A stretch of DNA of 64,000 nt from Hyphodiscus hymeniophilus (lineage: Eukaryota > Ascomycota > Leotiomycetes > Helotiales > Hyphodiscaceae), in NCBI GenBank assembly GCA_016508695.1, contig VNKQ01000017.1, forward strand, positions 744,001-808,000, read 5' to 3'. Positions within the stretch are counted from its first letter, which is position 1, and every line of letters begins with the position of its first letter. Made by a program: the position numbers and the translations under genes. A model generated the notes under the pieces. The model was not told the DNA's origin. It made no database searches and saw nothing but the letters and a program-made list of their open reading frames with translations. Shown here in pieces: positions 1 to 11,216 of this stretch.

Positions 1-2303
1 CTTGCTGGTCCCGGATTCCCTCGATGACTGCTTCGACAGCTTCGCGGTATTCGCTGGCTACGATTACACCTTTCAGCACCGGTTCGCCGATACGCCTGCC
101 ACCAGCGCGGACCCATCGCCAGCCGGTTAAGGCTTTCGCATAGTCGACGTCTAGAATGACGGCTGCGCGCTCTGCTTCGCCGTCTGTTTCCTTTGGTTAG
201 AAAGCATTTGGCTTGGCAGAGGGGGTACTAACCAAGGATATGCACACCACCACTCGGCACCATAGTCGGAACGTAAACAGCCAGGTTGTCCCACTTGTTC
301 TTTCCTTGCACCTTCCCATTGACCACCGGCGGCGCCTGATATAAATCTGTCTGCTCCTCTGCATAGAGGTTTGAACCAGCCCTATCGTCCTCTGTATCCT
401 CATCTCCATTGTTTCTCGGCTTTGGGGCAATAACCTTCGTAGGCTGTTCACCCATTTTAACACTCCTGCCCAACTCGAACCATGCCTTTGCAGTTCTCAC
501 AATTTTCACGTCCTTCCTTCTAAACACATGCTCCAATTTCTTTTTCCCTGGCGTACCAGTATCTCGTCCCGCAGCTACGGTTCCCACGCTATGATTACCG
601 ACCAACACCTCATTCCGCCTCAGGTGGCGCTCGAGAGCGTAGTAAGAATGGTCCTTGAAATCCGCAACATTGCGAGGCATTGGCTCCCGTGCTTCAAAGG
701 CGGCGAGTTCATTGTTTTCGATTTGTTCCAGATCGGTTAGCCGGCCGCGTGTGAAATTCCACAGGGCCATTCTCCACCATTTCTCGCCATTATGGGTGGA
801 TTCTACTCGGTTTTTGCGGACCTTGGCGTTGTAGGCTTTGGTGTACCGTCTCGTCACATCACGGGCGAATCCTTCGTCATCAAATGCGACGACGTAGGAT
901 AAAGCATTATCACGATCGGAGGCGGGTGGTTCGAATGCCTGTGGTCTGGAGATCGTTGCTGTAACCAATGGATCAACCGGGAACCACTTCTGATGAGCCA
1001 CGTCCAAGACTTCGACCCAGAAGACTGGGTGTTGGGATTCGAAGATTGTTTTCGGCTTAGGTCGCGGTGGTGCTGGACGTGATGGCCCGCTCATGTCAGG
1101 CAGGTGGTAGTCTGTTGCGTGAGGATGACCTAAGCGGCGACGAGCTGAGAAGGGGGTTGCTCCGGATCCTGATGCGCCAGGTGCACCGAATGCAAATTCT
1201 CCTGCTTGCACATCGATAGGCTTGCCTTCGTCGCTTGATTCAGGACTGGCGGCTCTCATTGATGGTGCGGAACTACGTGGCATCGATGGTCCCCCGGCGG
1301 CGAATGAAAGTACTTGGAGGGAGCAAACCAGTCTTGCCTTGACACCAGCACTTCGAAGAAGCGCACAGTATAATTGGGCTCCCACATCTCTTGATCCCTT
1401 TAGATTTCTGGCTGCCGCTCTGAAATCCGACTTCTCGTATACTGAATCGGCATCTTCAGGGAGTCTGTACTACCTTGAGTTAGTTCTATCAATATAAACA
1501 AGCCAGAGACCTACACCTTGTATATCTTTCTCATTATCAGCCCAAAGAGCTCGTCGCATACCCCTTTCCGTGATCTTGAAATTCACCCTCCACATCTTGG
1601 CAACGTCTTCCAAGCCTCTCTTCAAAGATTCCCCGCGGCCAAATTGTGATAAATTGGAAGCAGGTTTCATGAACTTAACCATTTTGCTAGTCAGAAGAGG
1701 TTTGAGAGAAGCCTTGACAGCATCATCATTGCACCATTCGTTCCTCCGATCCACAAAGGCCAGTAGATATAAGATGTGCATCTTGTGCTGTTGTAATCTT
1801 ATAGCCTTATCTTCTTTCGTAACGGCTTTGCGCCTAGGAGCCGTGGTTTTACTTTGAGGAGCGGGTCTCGCTATGAGTGTCAACTCCAGATCTCCAGTAG
1901 ATGGTTCTTCTTGAGGTTTCGCGCTGAAATCGATAGTATCCCAATCGAAATTACTCTCTGAGTCGGAGTCATTTAAATCTCTGTAGGCAGTTTGTTCCAT
2001 TTTCGGTGGCGAGTTAGACTCGTCTGCTGTTTCTTCAGATATTTCTGGACCAAGGACATCCTCAAATTCCACATCTTCTTCGCTGTCCACATCATGTCGC
2101 TCCTCATCAGGGACCCCCACGTCTGCAGTGGCGATTTCTCTTGGTCTCCCAACTCTCCGTCGCTTTAGTGGCCGTTCAGGGATATCCGATTGCATTGGCA
2201 AAGCTTCTGCCAGCATATCGCGGTAGACATCAGGGACAGCGCTCGCGGTAGCTTTGCCCTTCCCCTTCCCTTTTACGCGAGCTGCCGCCCTCTTGCCTGT
2301 CAT
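1..2303 (-). CDS. RAD4: DNA repair protein Rad4/XPC homologue, 3' end cut by window edge
   Basis: Damage-recognition factor of global-genome nucleotide excision repair, nuclear, normally acting with Rad23. Exons read 2303-1517, 1441-233 and 183 to beyond base 1; introns are 75 and 49 nt. The ATG at 2303 opens a basic, KRRR-rich N-terminus followed by acidic stretches. A transglutaminase-like core follows, with DVGAQLYCALLRSAGVKARL and later WVEVLDVAHQKWFPVDP. The beta-hairpin part includes EVLVGNHSVGTVA and, across the last intron, GGVHILDGEAERAAVILDVD. The acceptor at 184-186 (cag) was preferred because only it keeps the conserved VHI...AERAA frame. The protein continues to EAVEAVIEGIRDQQ at the window edge, so only a C-terminal tail is missing. 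It is divergent from the potassium channel gene at 3083. Family assignment is secure; the exact acceptor of intron 2 is inferred. Confidence 0.92.
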
Positions 2304-3082
2304 GATGGCAAAGGTATCATAAGAATGATATCAAAGACTTAGATTGTGCCTTCATCAGGGTGCAAAGCCTATCACGGGCATCTCGACCTTGGTGGCATCA
2401 GTAGTTCCTTACTGCATGAACGTGACTTCGTAGTCTGCTTGCCGATCACCCTCCAATTGACAGTTAGGAGCAATGGAGTGGGTGAATGTAGAAACAAGCG
2501 ACTTAGCCCATGCTCTTACATTCAAATGAAGATCTTGTCTTGTACTCGCCTTGCTCAATGCATTGTGTTTAAGTCGACATGGTTGTTTGGAGGTTGCTGA
2601 GTGCCTTATTGATTGTTGGTGTGAATCATCGCCGGCTCGAAGATAGGAACACGATGTCCCGTGCCCCTATCATTATTGTTCCGAAAGTAGCTTACGGTGC
2701 TATAGCCGCACCCCCAAGTTACAAACTGCATTCACATGGCTGGAGTGGACTTGATACCACCTAGGCAGATAGTACTGTATAATACAAAAGAAGTATTTAC
2801 ATTGGTAGCCACATACTACTGGTTGAAGCCCTCTTAATTATAAATTGTGTTTCAATCATTATTTGCACTTCTTTTTGACTTTGAAGCTTTCACTGATCCT
2901 GACTTTGGCTAGTGCAACACAGAAGATGGGTCCCAGAGTGCAAGCTTACTTACAGTAGGTACACCCAAGAGCATGCCAAGCCCTGATGCTCCAGTTTCTC
3001 CAGTTTCTCCTCCATTTGATATTTCATATCCACTCCATGCCCCTTAAGTAATCTAGTATATCTTCAATTCTTCAAAGCTTCA
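2304..3082. other. Intergenic region between RAD4 and the potassium channel gene
   Basis: These 779 bases separate two divergently transcribed genes, so both promoters must lie here. No reading frame with family signal was seen. A duplicated ctccagtttctccagtttct stretch sits near 2990-3012. Confidence 0.5.
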
Positions 3083-5784
3083 ATGTCCAAAGTCAACAAA
3101 GAAATAAATTCTGATGATCTGCTCAAGGGACAGATTCACAAGCGAGGCCGTTCCGCCCCTGCAGATTTGGCACATGCGGACAGAGAACCTACGTCACTGC
3201 ACCCAGAAAGCTGCAGGGACAAAACAAGGTGTAAATCCGGGGACGTTCTACATTAATGAAACCATTTGAAAATCAACAATCAGAAACTTCCTCAGCCTCT
3301 TCAACTTCAACTCTTTCAGCAATGACTTGAACTCGCAGCGGCAGTTCTACACCACTTCCCCTCCCAAGGCGCAGAAGAAAGACCCAGTTCCCCAGGTACA
3401 GAGAGACCCTCGCGCGAGTATGAACGATCCTGGTCTCGACCAGCCCATCGCTGAGGATGCAAAGGATGTCGAGAAACAGAAGGAAGACGAGCAGGAGGTG
3501 GTGGAAGAGGATGAACAAGCCTTTCTCGAGCCGAGGTAAATGAAGTGACCATGCGAGGGACATTCCAGTTACATTCAACTGACAATACATACTTACCTAG
3601 TCGATGGTGGTTCGCCAGCACCGCCTTCCCCCTTATTGCAGGCACCTTCGGCCCAATGGCATCAGCCTTCAGTATATGTGCATTGGTCGTACATTGGAGA
3701 GTCTACATACCACCCGGGGCAGCAGAGGAGAATGGAACTCCCATACCCGATCCAAAGTGGTGCGTGGTCCCCTCATACTTTTTGGCGGACCCAGGGAATT
3801 TCTCAAGATGAGGTTCTTCGTAGACCACTCATTGACATGTCATGACAGGTTGGTTGGCGTCAATGCAGTTCAGCTGGCGATAGCTCTGATATCCAACTTC
3901 TTCTTGCTCATGAATATGGCAAGGAGGGTTCGGTTCGCTATTGCTCAACCTATCACTATCATCGGATGGTAAGTCTCCGCGCCGCCAATCTCACGTAAAC
4001 AACTGATATCCATTAGGTACGTCTCATCATTCGTCCTGATAGGCCTTACAGCGTGTGCATCCGGCCCTTTAATCATCGAACCAGCCGTCGACCATGCCTT
4101 CACACAAGCCTTCTACTATGCCATCTTCTCCGCAGGCCTCTATTTCCTGGTGGCAACTCTTATGCTTGTCACCGTCTGGGGCGCCTACCGTGGGCAATAT
4201 GACAAAGAATTTCAGCTCACAATGTCCCAACGAACGCTGATGGTCCAAACGATATCATTCCTCGTCTACCTCTTAGTCGGGGCAACAATTTACTCTCACA
4301 TTGAAGGCTGGGCCTTCCTCGACGCAGTCTACTGGGCCGATTTCACCCTCCTCACAGTTGGGATAGGCGATTATTCCCCGGCAACCCACTTGGGACGGGG
4401 TTTACTCTTTCCCTTTGCGATTGGTGGGATCATAATCCTTGGTCTCGTGATTGGCTCCATCCGCTCTCTCGTCCTCGAGCGCGGGAAAGTGAAGATGGGA
4501 GCACGAATGGTAGAGAAAGAACGTCGACGTCTCCTCAAGAGAATCAAAGCTGAAAATAGTCGTCTCCTCGATCCCATCACGGACTCAACCCAGAAACCAC
4601 TCTCTCGATCGTCCAGCAAGACGCTTGATACTAACTCCACCTCTCCCAGCGGACTAAGCGAGCGTGATAGGCGAGAAAATGAATTCCACCTCATGCGCCA
4701 AATCCAAGAACAAGCAGCCACAAAGCGGCGCTGGACATCTCTCGTCATCTCAGGAACGACCTGGTTTGTACTGTGGTTCGCAGGGGCTGCAATTTTCCAA
4801 GCTGCCGAATACGGACAGAAATGGTCTTATTTTGGCTCCTTATATTTCTCATATACCTCTCTCCTAACAATCGGCTACGGAGATTTCTACCCCCAATCTA
4901 ACTCGGGGAAACCTTTCTTCGTCTTCTGGTCTTTGCTGGCAATACCTTCTCTTACGATCCTGATCAGTAACATGGGCGATACCATCGTCAAGATGATAGC
5001 AGACATCACGCTCTGGGTGGCGAACGTCACCGTGTTGCCTAACGAACGGGGTGTGCGCGCAAACTTAAGGGAATCGGTGAGTCGAGTGACTCGAGGAAAG
5101 TACGGGGAAGGACCACCAGGATTGCTGGGCGAAAGTAAACGGCCCAAAAAATCAGAATCTGGTGAAGATGGACACCACCCAAAGAACGATCCCGAATCCG
5201 CCGCCCAGCGCGTGCAGGGCGACAAGGCAGGCGCCGACGTTGAACGCGCTAAAAAACAGGGTGAAGTGAATGATGAGCTCCCAAAGTCCCGCGGGCACTA
5301 CCATGTGATCCTCGCAAAGGAAATTGGGAAGGTAATGAAACATCTCAACTCCTCCCCGCCGCGTAAATACACGTTTGACGAATGGGCGTGGTATCTGAAA
5401 CTTATCGGGGAGGATGAAAGCGACAGCCAGACGCACCGGAGGGCGAAGAGAAAGCCGAGGCCTGATGGAGAGGGCCTTGGTGCTGCGTTGGATGACACGG
5501 ACGGTCAGGGGGATGCAGAAGTGGTTAAGCAGTGGAGCTGGGTGGGAAACCGGAGCCCGCTGATGGGGAATAAGGAGGAGAGTGAGTGGGTGCTTGAAAG
5601 GCTGACCAAGAGGCTTGAGAGGGAACTGGAGGGAGTAAGGAGGGAGGAGCTAGAGGGGAATAAAGGAGAGGGGGAGGAGGGAAAGAGGGAAATGGTTGCC
5701 CATGGGTTTAAGCCGAAGGGGAGGAAGAGGGATGGGAAGTCAGAAGAAAAAGATGAGGAAGGGAAAGGGAAGGGCGCTGCATGA
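3083..5784 (+). CDS. TOK1: Outward-rectifier two-pore-domain potassium channel, TOK1 type
   Basis: Plasma-membrane K+ channel of the fungal 8-TM/2-pore family. Exons: 3083-3228, 3284-3535, 3601-3759, 3849-3968, 4017-5784, giving 814 aa with all phases consistent. The start was moved to the ATG at 3083 because the exon ending near 3535 has no in-frame ATG, and a 55-nt GT-AG intron (3229-3283) joins it in phase. An alternative acceptor at 3319 also keeps frame. Hydrophobic segments begin at RWWFASTAFPLIAG. The two pore filters are LLTVGIGDYSP and LLTIGYGDFYP, each flanked by membrane helices. The C-terminal third is long, charged and rich in Lys/Glu, as in other fungal TOK channels. The gene is convergent with the next one, 190 bases away. 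The N-terminal exon is inferred; the rest is firm. Confidence 0.92.
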
Positions 5785-5974
5785 ACTGGAAGCGCGAAAA
5801 AAAGATGGCGTTTAGGATAAGGAACTGGTTTCATGCTTTGGGCTGGCATGTTGGCAGTATGGTTATGTATATACTCCTTAGTGCTCTTGAATCCAATCAT
5901 ATCATCTATCCTATATCTTCGACCAGCACCAATCATTCCATGCTTTCCAAGAAAAAGGCTATCCCGTCCAGTAC

Positions 5975-8299
5975 TCACAGGTCATCCTCGTCATACGAGT
6001 CCTGAATACACAGCGTAAGTCTCGGAACACTATCGTTCAACAAACTCTCCGGCAACATCTGGCTCTTGGTCAAAAGCTGCGAAGAGTACATCGAATAAGG
6101 CACGATCGATTCGGTGGTGCTGCTCATCCTTTCGTGAGGTGGAGGTAGAGTCATGGGGGTGCTTGAGAAGAGTGGTCGCGTTGGGGATTCGAAAATGATG
6201 TCGGAGGTCAAGTGATGGCGTCGTGGTGTTTGTGTTTGGGATTGAGAGAGATCGACGGTTTCGGCTTGTGAGCTTCGTTGGGTTCCGTGCTCTTTGGGTG
6301 CATGCATGGTGTGGTATATTCTCGGTTGGGGAAGAAGTGGTAACTCAGCGTCTTCGGAGTAGTTGTTGGGTTGGCTTGACGATGATAATGAGATATTGGG
6401 AATGTGATCTGGTGGGTCTTGTAATGTATGGTGGCAGCGCTCATCGCTTTCTTCTTTCTCTTCCTCCCCGTTCTCTTCATAGCAATATTCTTCGTCGTCC
6501 CCAAGATCTTCGGGGTCCTCATCCTCTTGCTTGATGTGTTGACTCGGAGCCAATTCGGAACCAGTTCCTAGTTGTGTATATTGTTTGATGGTATTGAGTA
6601 GTTGTTCCTCGGCTTCCTGAGTGTCTGTAGACAATTCCATTTGAAGTTCCGGCATTGAAGGAAATCGACAAAAGATGGCCGGCTTCAGATTCGCCATCAG
6701 CTGGTCCAACACGGCTGGTCGTACAAAGGTCGGTTTCATCGGTGCGCGATTCAGCCATTCATTGGCTAGAATGGTCGCCAATGGAAGAGGGTCTGCGAGC
6801 TCATAGAGCTCTAGAATTTCCCACGCAAACTGGCCGCAGTTGGGATCCTTTGTATTGAATTCTGCATTACCAATGCCATCCTCAACCTCAATCTCACCCG
6901 GACGCCTAGCACCACTAATTACAGCCATATACTGTAGGGTACACGTGGGAGATGTTTCGTAGATCCACATTCGAGAGACAGTATCTGGAATCTTCTGGTG
7001 GCGGAACTCATGATTCCTCGTTCTGCTCACGATCTTGGTCACGTCTTCGGGACGGATTGAGACGAATACGTCCGAAACTTTCGTTCGTGGTGCCATTGAG
7101 CGCACGTGTTGGGTTTCCAGACGCTGACTCTCCATATGCTGTGTCGTCTCTTCTGTCAAAAAGCCCGCCAAGTCATCTCCAAGTACTGGGCTGTCAACAA
7201 TAGGATGTCTGTCTTTCACCATTTCGCCTGGCATGCCTCGGTCTGATATCTGACTCTCCTCGATACATGGCGAGGCTGGCGGGTCCTCGGTCTCAAGTAG
7301 CTTTTGTGTTTCGACACCTATCTCGCCATAACATGTTTCTGGCTGAGGGAGCTCCTTGTCCACTTCAGAGGTATCGTCTTCTGATGCTTCGAACTCTTCA
7401 TCATCCTCAGAATCCATGATCTCGCCCCTCATTGGAGTGGACGATCTAGGCAAAACCGCATTCGTCGGCAGATCCCCATCAGTAGACGGAAAGCTATCAC
7501 CGAACTGGTGAACTTCATCTGTATCCGCCCATCTGACGCTTTTGGCGGGACTCGATTTCTTTGAAGGAGTTATGGGAATCGGTGGTTCTTGACTGACATC
7601 ATCTGGTTCAAATGTGTCCTCAACTTTGAGTTTTGGAAGCTTGGATGGGCTGGTGATCTTCGAACGTGTGTTGAACGGGATCGGGATGTTCATAGATCTT
7701 TCTCTCAGCGCAGATCTATTTCCTGGTGGCGAAGTTCGAGATGGAGGTGTTGCTGGTGATTCTGAAGATGGGATTTCTCGACGTACTCTTTTACGAGGTG
7801 TCTGTGGAGGTCCCATAATTCCAGGTGCACTTTTCCTTCTCGAAGATCTCTGTATTGTGGGCTTTTGGGGTTTAGAGGCCTCGGCTCTTTTTCGACGGAA
7901 TTCTTTGGACTGTGGCGAGCTGCTGACAATGTCGTATACAGCACCGTCCTCTTCTTGTCCTTCAGGATCCGTTGAAAAGCTCCAATTCCCGATTTGCGTC
8001 AAGGTCTGAGTATGAAACTTCGACTCAGAGGATGATACATCGCCCGTGGTTATCCTGCGCCTCTTCCTCGGTTTCTCTGCCTCATCCTCATATATTCCTA
8101 ATTTCTCATCGCCCTCATCCAATGGTTGATCCAGGTTCACAAATGCCATTTGCGTGAGCGTCTCCTGCTTCGGAATCCGCTTGGATTTTTGCTTCCCATA
8201 TTTGACACTCGTAGTTCGGACAGGGAATCGGCTTTGCTGAAGAGGTGTTGATGATTTATATACTCGATTCGAGGTGGCGGGCTTTCTTTTGGGCGACAT
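5975..8299 (-). CDS. Large nuclear-looking protein with a PUA/ASCH-like domain, function unknown
   Basis: Single-exon gene of 774 aa starting at the ATG at 8299. The first 400 residues are low-complexity and basic, with several KRRR-like clusters and many SP/TP sites, suggesting a nuclear protein. A folded segment at roughly residues 440-560 reads MWIYETSPTCTLQYMAVISG ... GNAEFNTKDPNCGQFAWEIL, followed by PLPLATILANEWLNRAPMKP. This resembles the small beta-barrel PUA superfamily (ASCH/EVE-like) found fused to disordered regions in fungal proteins. The C-terminus is acidic and ends DSYDEDDL. It lies downstream of MAK5 on the same strand. The PUA-like call rests on pattern resemblance only; I know no established function. 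Confidence 0.7.
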   Translation of the reverse strand: MSPKRKPATSNRVYKSSTPLQQSRFPVRTTSVKYGKQKSKRIPKQETLTQMAFVNLDQPLDEGDEKLGIYEDEAEKPRKRRRITTGDVSSSESKFHTQTLTQIGNWSFSTDPEGQEEDGAVYDIVSSSPQSKEFRRKRAEASKPQKPTIQRSSRRKSAPGIMGPPQTPRKRVRREIPSSESPATPPSRTSPPGNRSALRERSMNIPIPFNTRSKITSPSKLPKLKVEDTFEPDDVSQEPPIPITPSKKSSPAKSVRWADTDEVHQFGDSFPSTDGDLPTNAVLPRSSTPMRGEIMDSEDDEEFEASEDDTSEVDKELPQPETCYGEIGVETQKLLETEDPPASPCIEESQISDRGMPGEMVKDRHPIVDSPVLGDDLAGFLTEETTQHMESQRLETQHVRSMAPRTKVSDVFVSIRPEDVTKIVSRTRNHEFRHQKIPDTVSRMWIYETSPTCTLQYMAVISGARRPGEIEVEDGIGNAEFNTKDPNCGQFAWEILELYELADPLPLATILANEWLNRAPMKPTFVRPAVLDQLMANLKPAIFCRFPSMPELQMELSTDTQEAEEQLLNTIKQYTQLGTGSELAPSQHIKQEDEDPEDLGDDEEYCYEENGEEEKEESDERCHHTLQDPPDHIPNISLSSSSQPNNYSEDAELPLLPQPRIYHTMHAPKEHGTQRSSQAETVDLSQSQTQTPRRHHLTSDIIFESPTRPLFSSTPMTLPPPHERMSSTTESIVPYSMYSSQLLTKSQMLPESLLNDSVPRLTLCIQDSYDEDDL

Positions 8300-8696
8300 C
8301 TTTGGTAAAAATTTGAGGGTTGTTCAAAGTAACGCTTGCAATTCTTTCATTCATTTCAAACATTCGATGCTGAAACCATGATTTCCTCCTCGCGAGTTGA
8401 CAGTTGGAAGGAAATGCTGCGTTGTGGTTTGGGAATTAGAAGTCGAACGTAGAACGCGTCGATGAGTGTACAGCACTTTACGCGATGGACCCACATTCCG
8501 TCCACACTCTAATAAGGCACCAGCATTCGAGTGCCTAACGTATAAACAGATGCTCAAATCCCGTAATACAGGTAAAATCATTCCAAACTAGTCCGCATCA
8601 TACCCAATCCAATATTCAAGACGAAAAGGTGGCAAATATAGCAGAGGTATTCAAGTTGGAATTGTCGAATTCGTCCAAGATACTACAGATCCATGT
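8300..8696. other. Spacer between MAK5 3' end and the next minus-strand gene
   Basis: About 400 bases that should hold the MAK5 3' UTR and the promoter of the gene starting at 8299. No coding signal was seen. Confidence 0.5.
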
Positions 8697-11006
8697 CTAT
8701 ATATCATCCATGCCGATGCCATCTACTTTCCCAAGGAAATCACCCTTGGCACCCTTCAAAAGCTCATCAATATCTACCGTCCCAGCTGTCAAATATCTCT
8801 CACTAACACCAACATTGACGCGCTGTGCCAAGAGACCCCTCAACTCGCCCCTCAGGGCTCCCACCTCGCCCTTGGTCAAACCCCTGGCCTCCTTTTCCTT
8901 GATCCTCCTTCCCGTTCCTCTACCCTTCCTTCCACCCCCAGCAGTCTCGAACTCCTCGCTTTCATAATCAACGCCAAGTTCTTCTGCTGCTTGCTTTACC
9001 CAATCGTCGTCATGCCCCTTCTTCTCCTTGGCCAAGGCGCTATCCGCGATTTGCTTCGCCAAAGTGAGTCGAGGGCTGAGTCTCGCAACGACCTTTCGAT
9101 CGATGTCTAGCGACCGCATATAGTACTTAGAGTTCTTTCCTTTTCCTGTAACGACAGCGTTCTGGGCATGCACTTTCGCAGCGAGTCGGCGCATGGGCAC
9201 GACTTCTTCTGGAGCGCAGAGCAGGATACTTGATCCTGTTGCCTCGGCTCGCGCTGTACGTCCGGATCTGTGAACGTACATATCTGCTGCGCGAGGGAGA
9301 TGGTAATGAATCACCAGTTGGACTCCACCGATATCCAGCCCTCGAGCTGCAACATCTGTAGCGACCAGTATCGAGCCGTTCGCAGCTGGGGATGAGAATC
9401 GCTCGATGGATCGCATACGAGCTTTTTGTGCCATTTGAGAGTGTAGAGCATATGCTGGTAGACCAAGGGTCTGTAGCATTGGTACAAGACGCCTAACGGA
9501 GTGTATAGAATTTGTGAAAATGAGCGTTCGTTGATTTGGATGATACATGATTACTGCATAGAGGTAAAGATCCTTCGAAGTAGTCAGCAAGAGTTAGGAC
9601 TTATATGGTAGTCAAACCTTTTCTGTTCCGCCACACTCAACAACGCCCTCCTTGAGTCCTGCAGCCATTTGAGATTCAGGGTTTACATCCACGAACTTCG
9701 GTTTGTCTTCCCGGAAATTGAGTTTCTTCAGAAGATATTCCATAGACTCCTGCCCGTCCATCAACCCCTGCTTTCCCTTGCCTGCCAGCTTCTGCTGCAA
9801 GCCTTTGGCAAATGTAGCCGAAAATACCAAAGTCTGACGGGTGGGAGAATGTTGGTCATCATCCTCATCAGCATCTTGTTGGCGGTCTAATGCATTCAAT
9901 ATTTGCTCCGCTTCCTTGAAATGACCTTCCGTCAATAATCTATCCGCCTCATCCACGACCAAGAATTTGATCTGCCTGAAAGAATCAGTCAAAGTATTAC
10001 TTGAGCTCATCACTTCCCATAGACGACCTGGCGTTCCGATTATGATGTCCGCTTTTGATAGTTGACGTTGTTGTTTCTGAACAGACAACCCGCCAGTGAC
10101 AGTTGTGACATATGGCGAATTTGAAAGGCCCTTGCATAAGGTCGTAATGTGTTGTGTCAACTGATGTGCCAATTCTCTGGTAGGCGATAGTACCAACGCT
10201 GTCGGCGGCCGTGATTCTTTCGATTCATCTTCATCCAGCTCTCCACATAATTCAATCCAGTTCTCAAGGATTGGTATCCCAAAGGCCAGTGTTTTCCCAG
10301 AACCAGTGGAAGCCTTCCCTACAACGTCATGGCCTGCAAGAATTTCGGGGATGGCCGCGGCTTGAATAGGAGTAGGTGTCGAAAACCCCATCTTCGACAA
10401 CGCTGAAAGGATATTGGAGGACAAATCTAAATCTTTCCATGCTGAAACATCTGTTCCTTCTTCTGCAGCGTCTTCTTCTAGAGCTTTGAACACATTTCCC
10501 TTCAGCTCTTCTGCGGCCACCTGTAAGTTTGGTTCCTTCGTTGGCGTTTTCTTCGGCTTGTCCTTCTTCGCTTTTTTGTCCTTCGGTGGCTTCGCTGACT
10601 TTGTTTCTCCGTCGTTCGATTTCTTTGGTATTTCTCCAACAGTGTCATCATCACCAAATCCTTCAAATTCGTCATCCTCATCGTACGCAGCCTTTTGTGC
10701 TGCCGCAGATACCTGGGTGCCAGTGAGCGTTGAGTCAATCTTCTCCCAAGGATGAAATCTTACAAACTGAACAGTACCACCATCACGAACGATTTCAACA
10801 CCTTCAACTTCCTCTAAGCCATAGAATCCCTCTGCATCATCAAACATCTCCGGCATTACGACCTCGTTCCAGGGAAGTGCATCCACCGCGACACGACGTT
10901 TGTCCAAAGGTTTGCCATTGTTCACAGGCTCGATTTTCTGCCGTTTCTTGGATCTTTGGCTCGTATTTGGCGCGGGTCGTGAGCGCTTCTGCTTTTCTGG
11001 AGCCAT
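8697..11006 (-). CDS. MAK5: DEAD-box ATP-dependent RNA helicase Mak5 (60S ribosome biogenesis)
   Basis: Nucleolar RNA helicase needed for large-subunit pre-rRNA processing (DDX24 family). Two exons, 11006-9618 and 9572-8697, joined across a 45-nt intron in phase 0, give 754 aa. The ATG at 11006 (MAPEKQKR) was chosen because it opens the basic N-terminus; residues further upstream look non-conserved. Visible motifs in order: ASTGSGKTLAFG (motif I), SPTRELAHQ (Ia), GTPGRLWEV (Ib), VDEADRLL (II, DEAD), FSATF (III, SAT), and after the intron TLIFTNSI, VATDVAARGLDI (V) and HRSGRTARA (VI). Between motifs II and III there is a Mak5-like insertion with DADEDDDQHSP. The gene is divergent from TRM7 with only 210 bases between start codons. 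Confidence 0.95.
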
Positions 11007-11216
11007 TCGACTTGTCTGTATAGCAGTTTCACTGGAAGCATGTTTAAAAGGCAGAAGGTTCAAATTACTGAGAACTTTCCACGAGGCGCTCGGACCATTC
11101 AAAATATTTGCAGCCCCGCGCTAGTGAAAATCCGATAGTTCAGCCTTGTTCACCGTCATGTTTCCACAGCTACAAACACCATGATATCACGGAGATGACA
11201 TTGATCGACCTTTGAT
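11007..11216. promoter_or_regulatory. Shared divergent promoter of MAK5 and TRM7
   Basis: 210 bases separate the two start codons, so both core promoters must overlap here. No clear TATA box is visible. Both genes act in translation or ribosome production, which makes shared control plausible but unproven. Confidence 0.5.

Noticed and set aside
929..945. ggttcgaatg-like word suggesting a tRNA T-loop
   Set aside because: It lies inside RAD4 coding sequence and no acceptor or anticodon stems surround it. No tRNA was found elsewhere.
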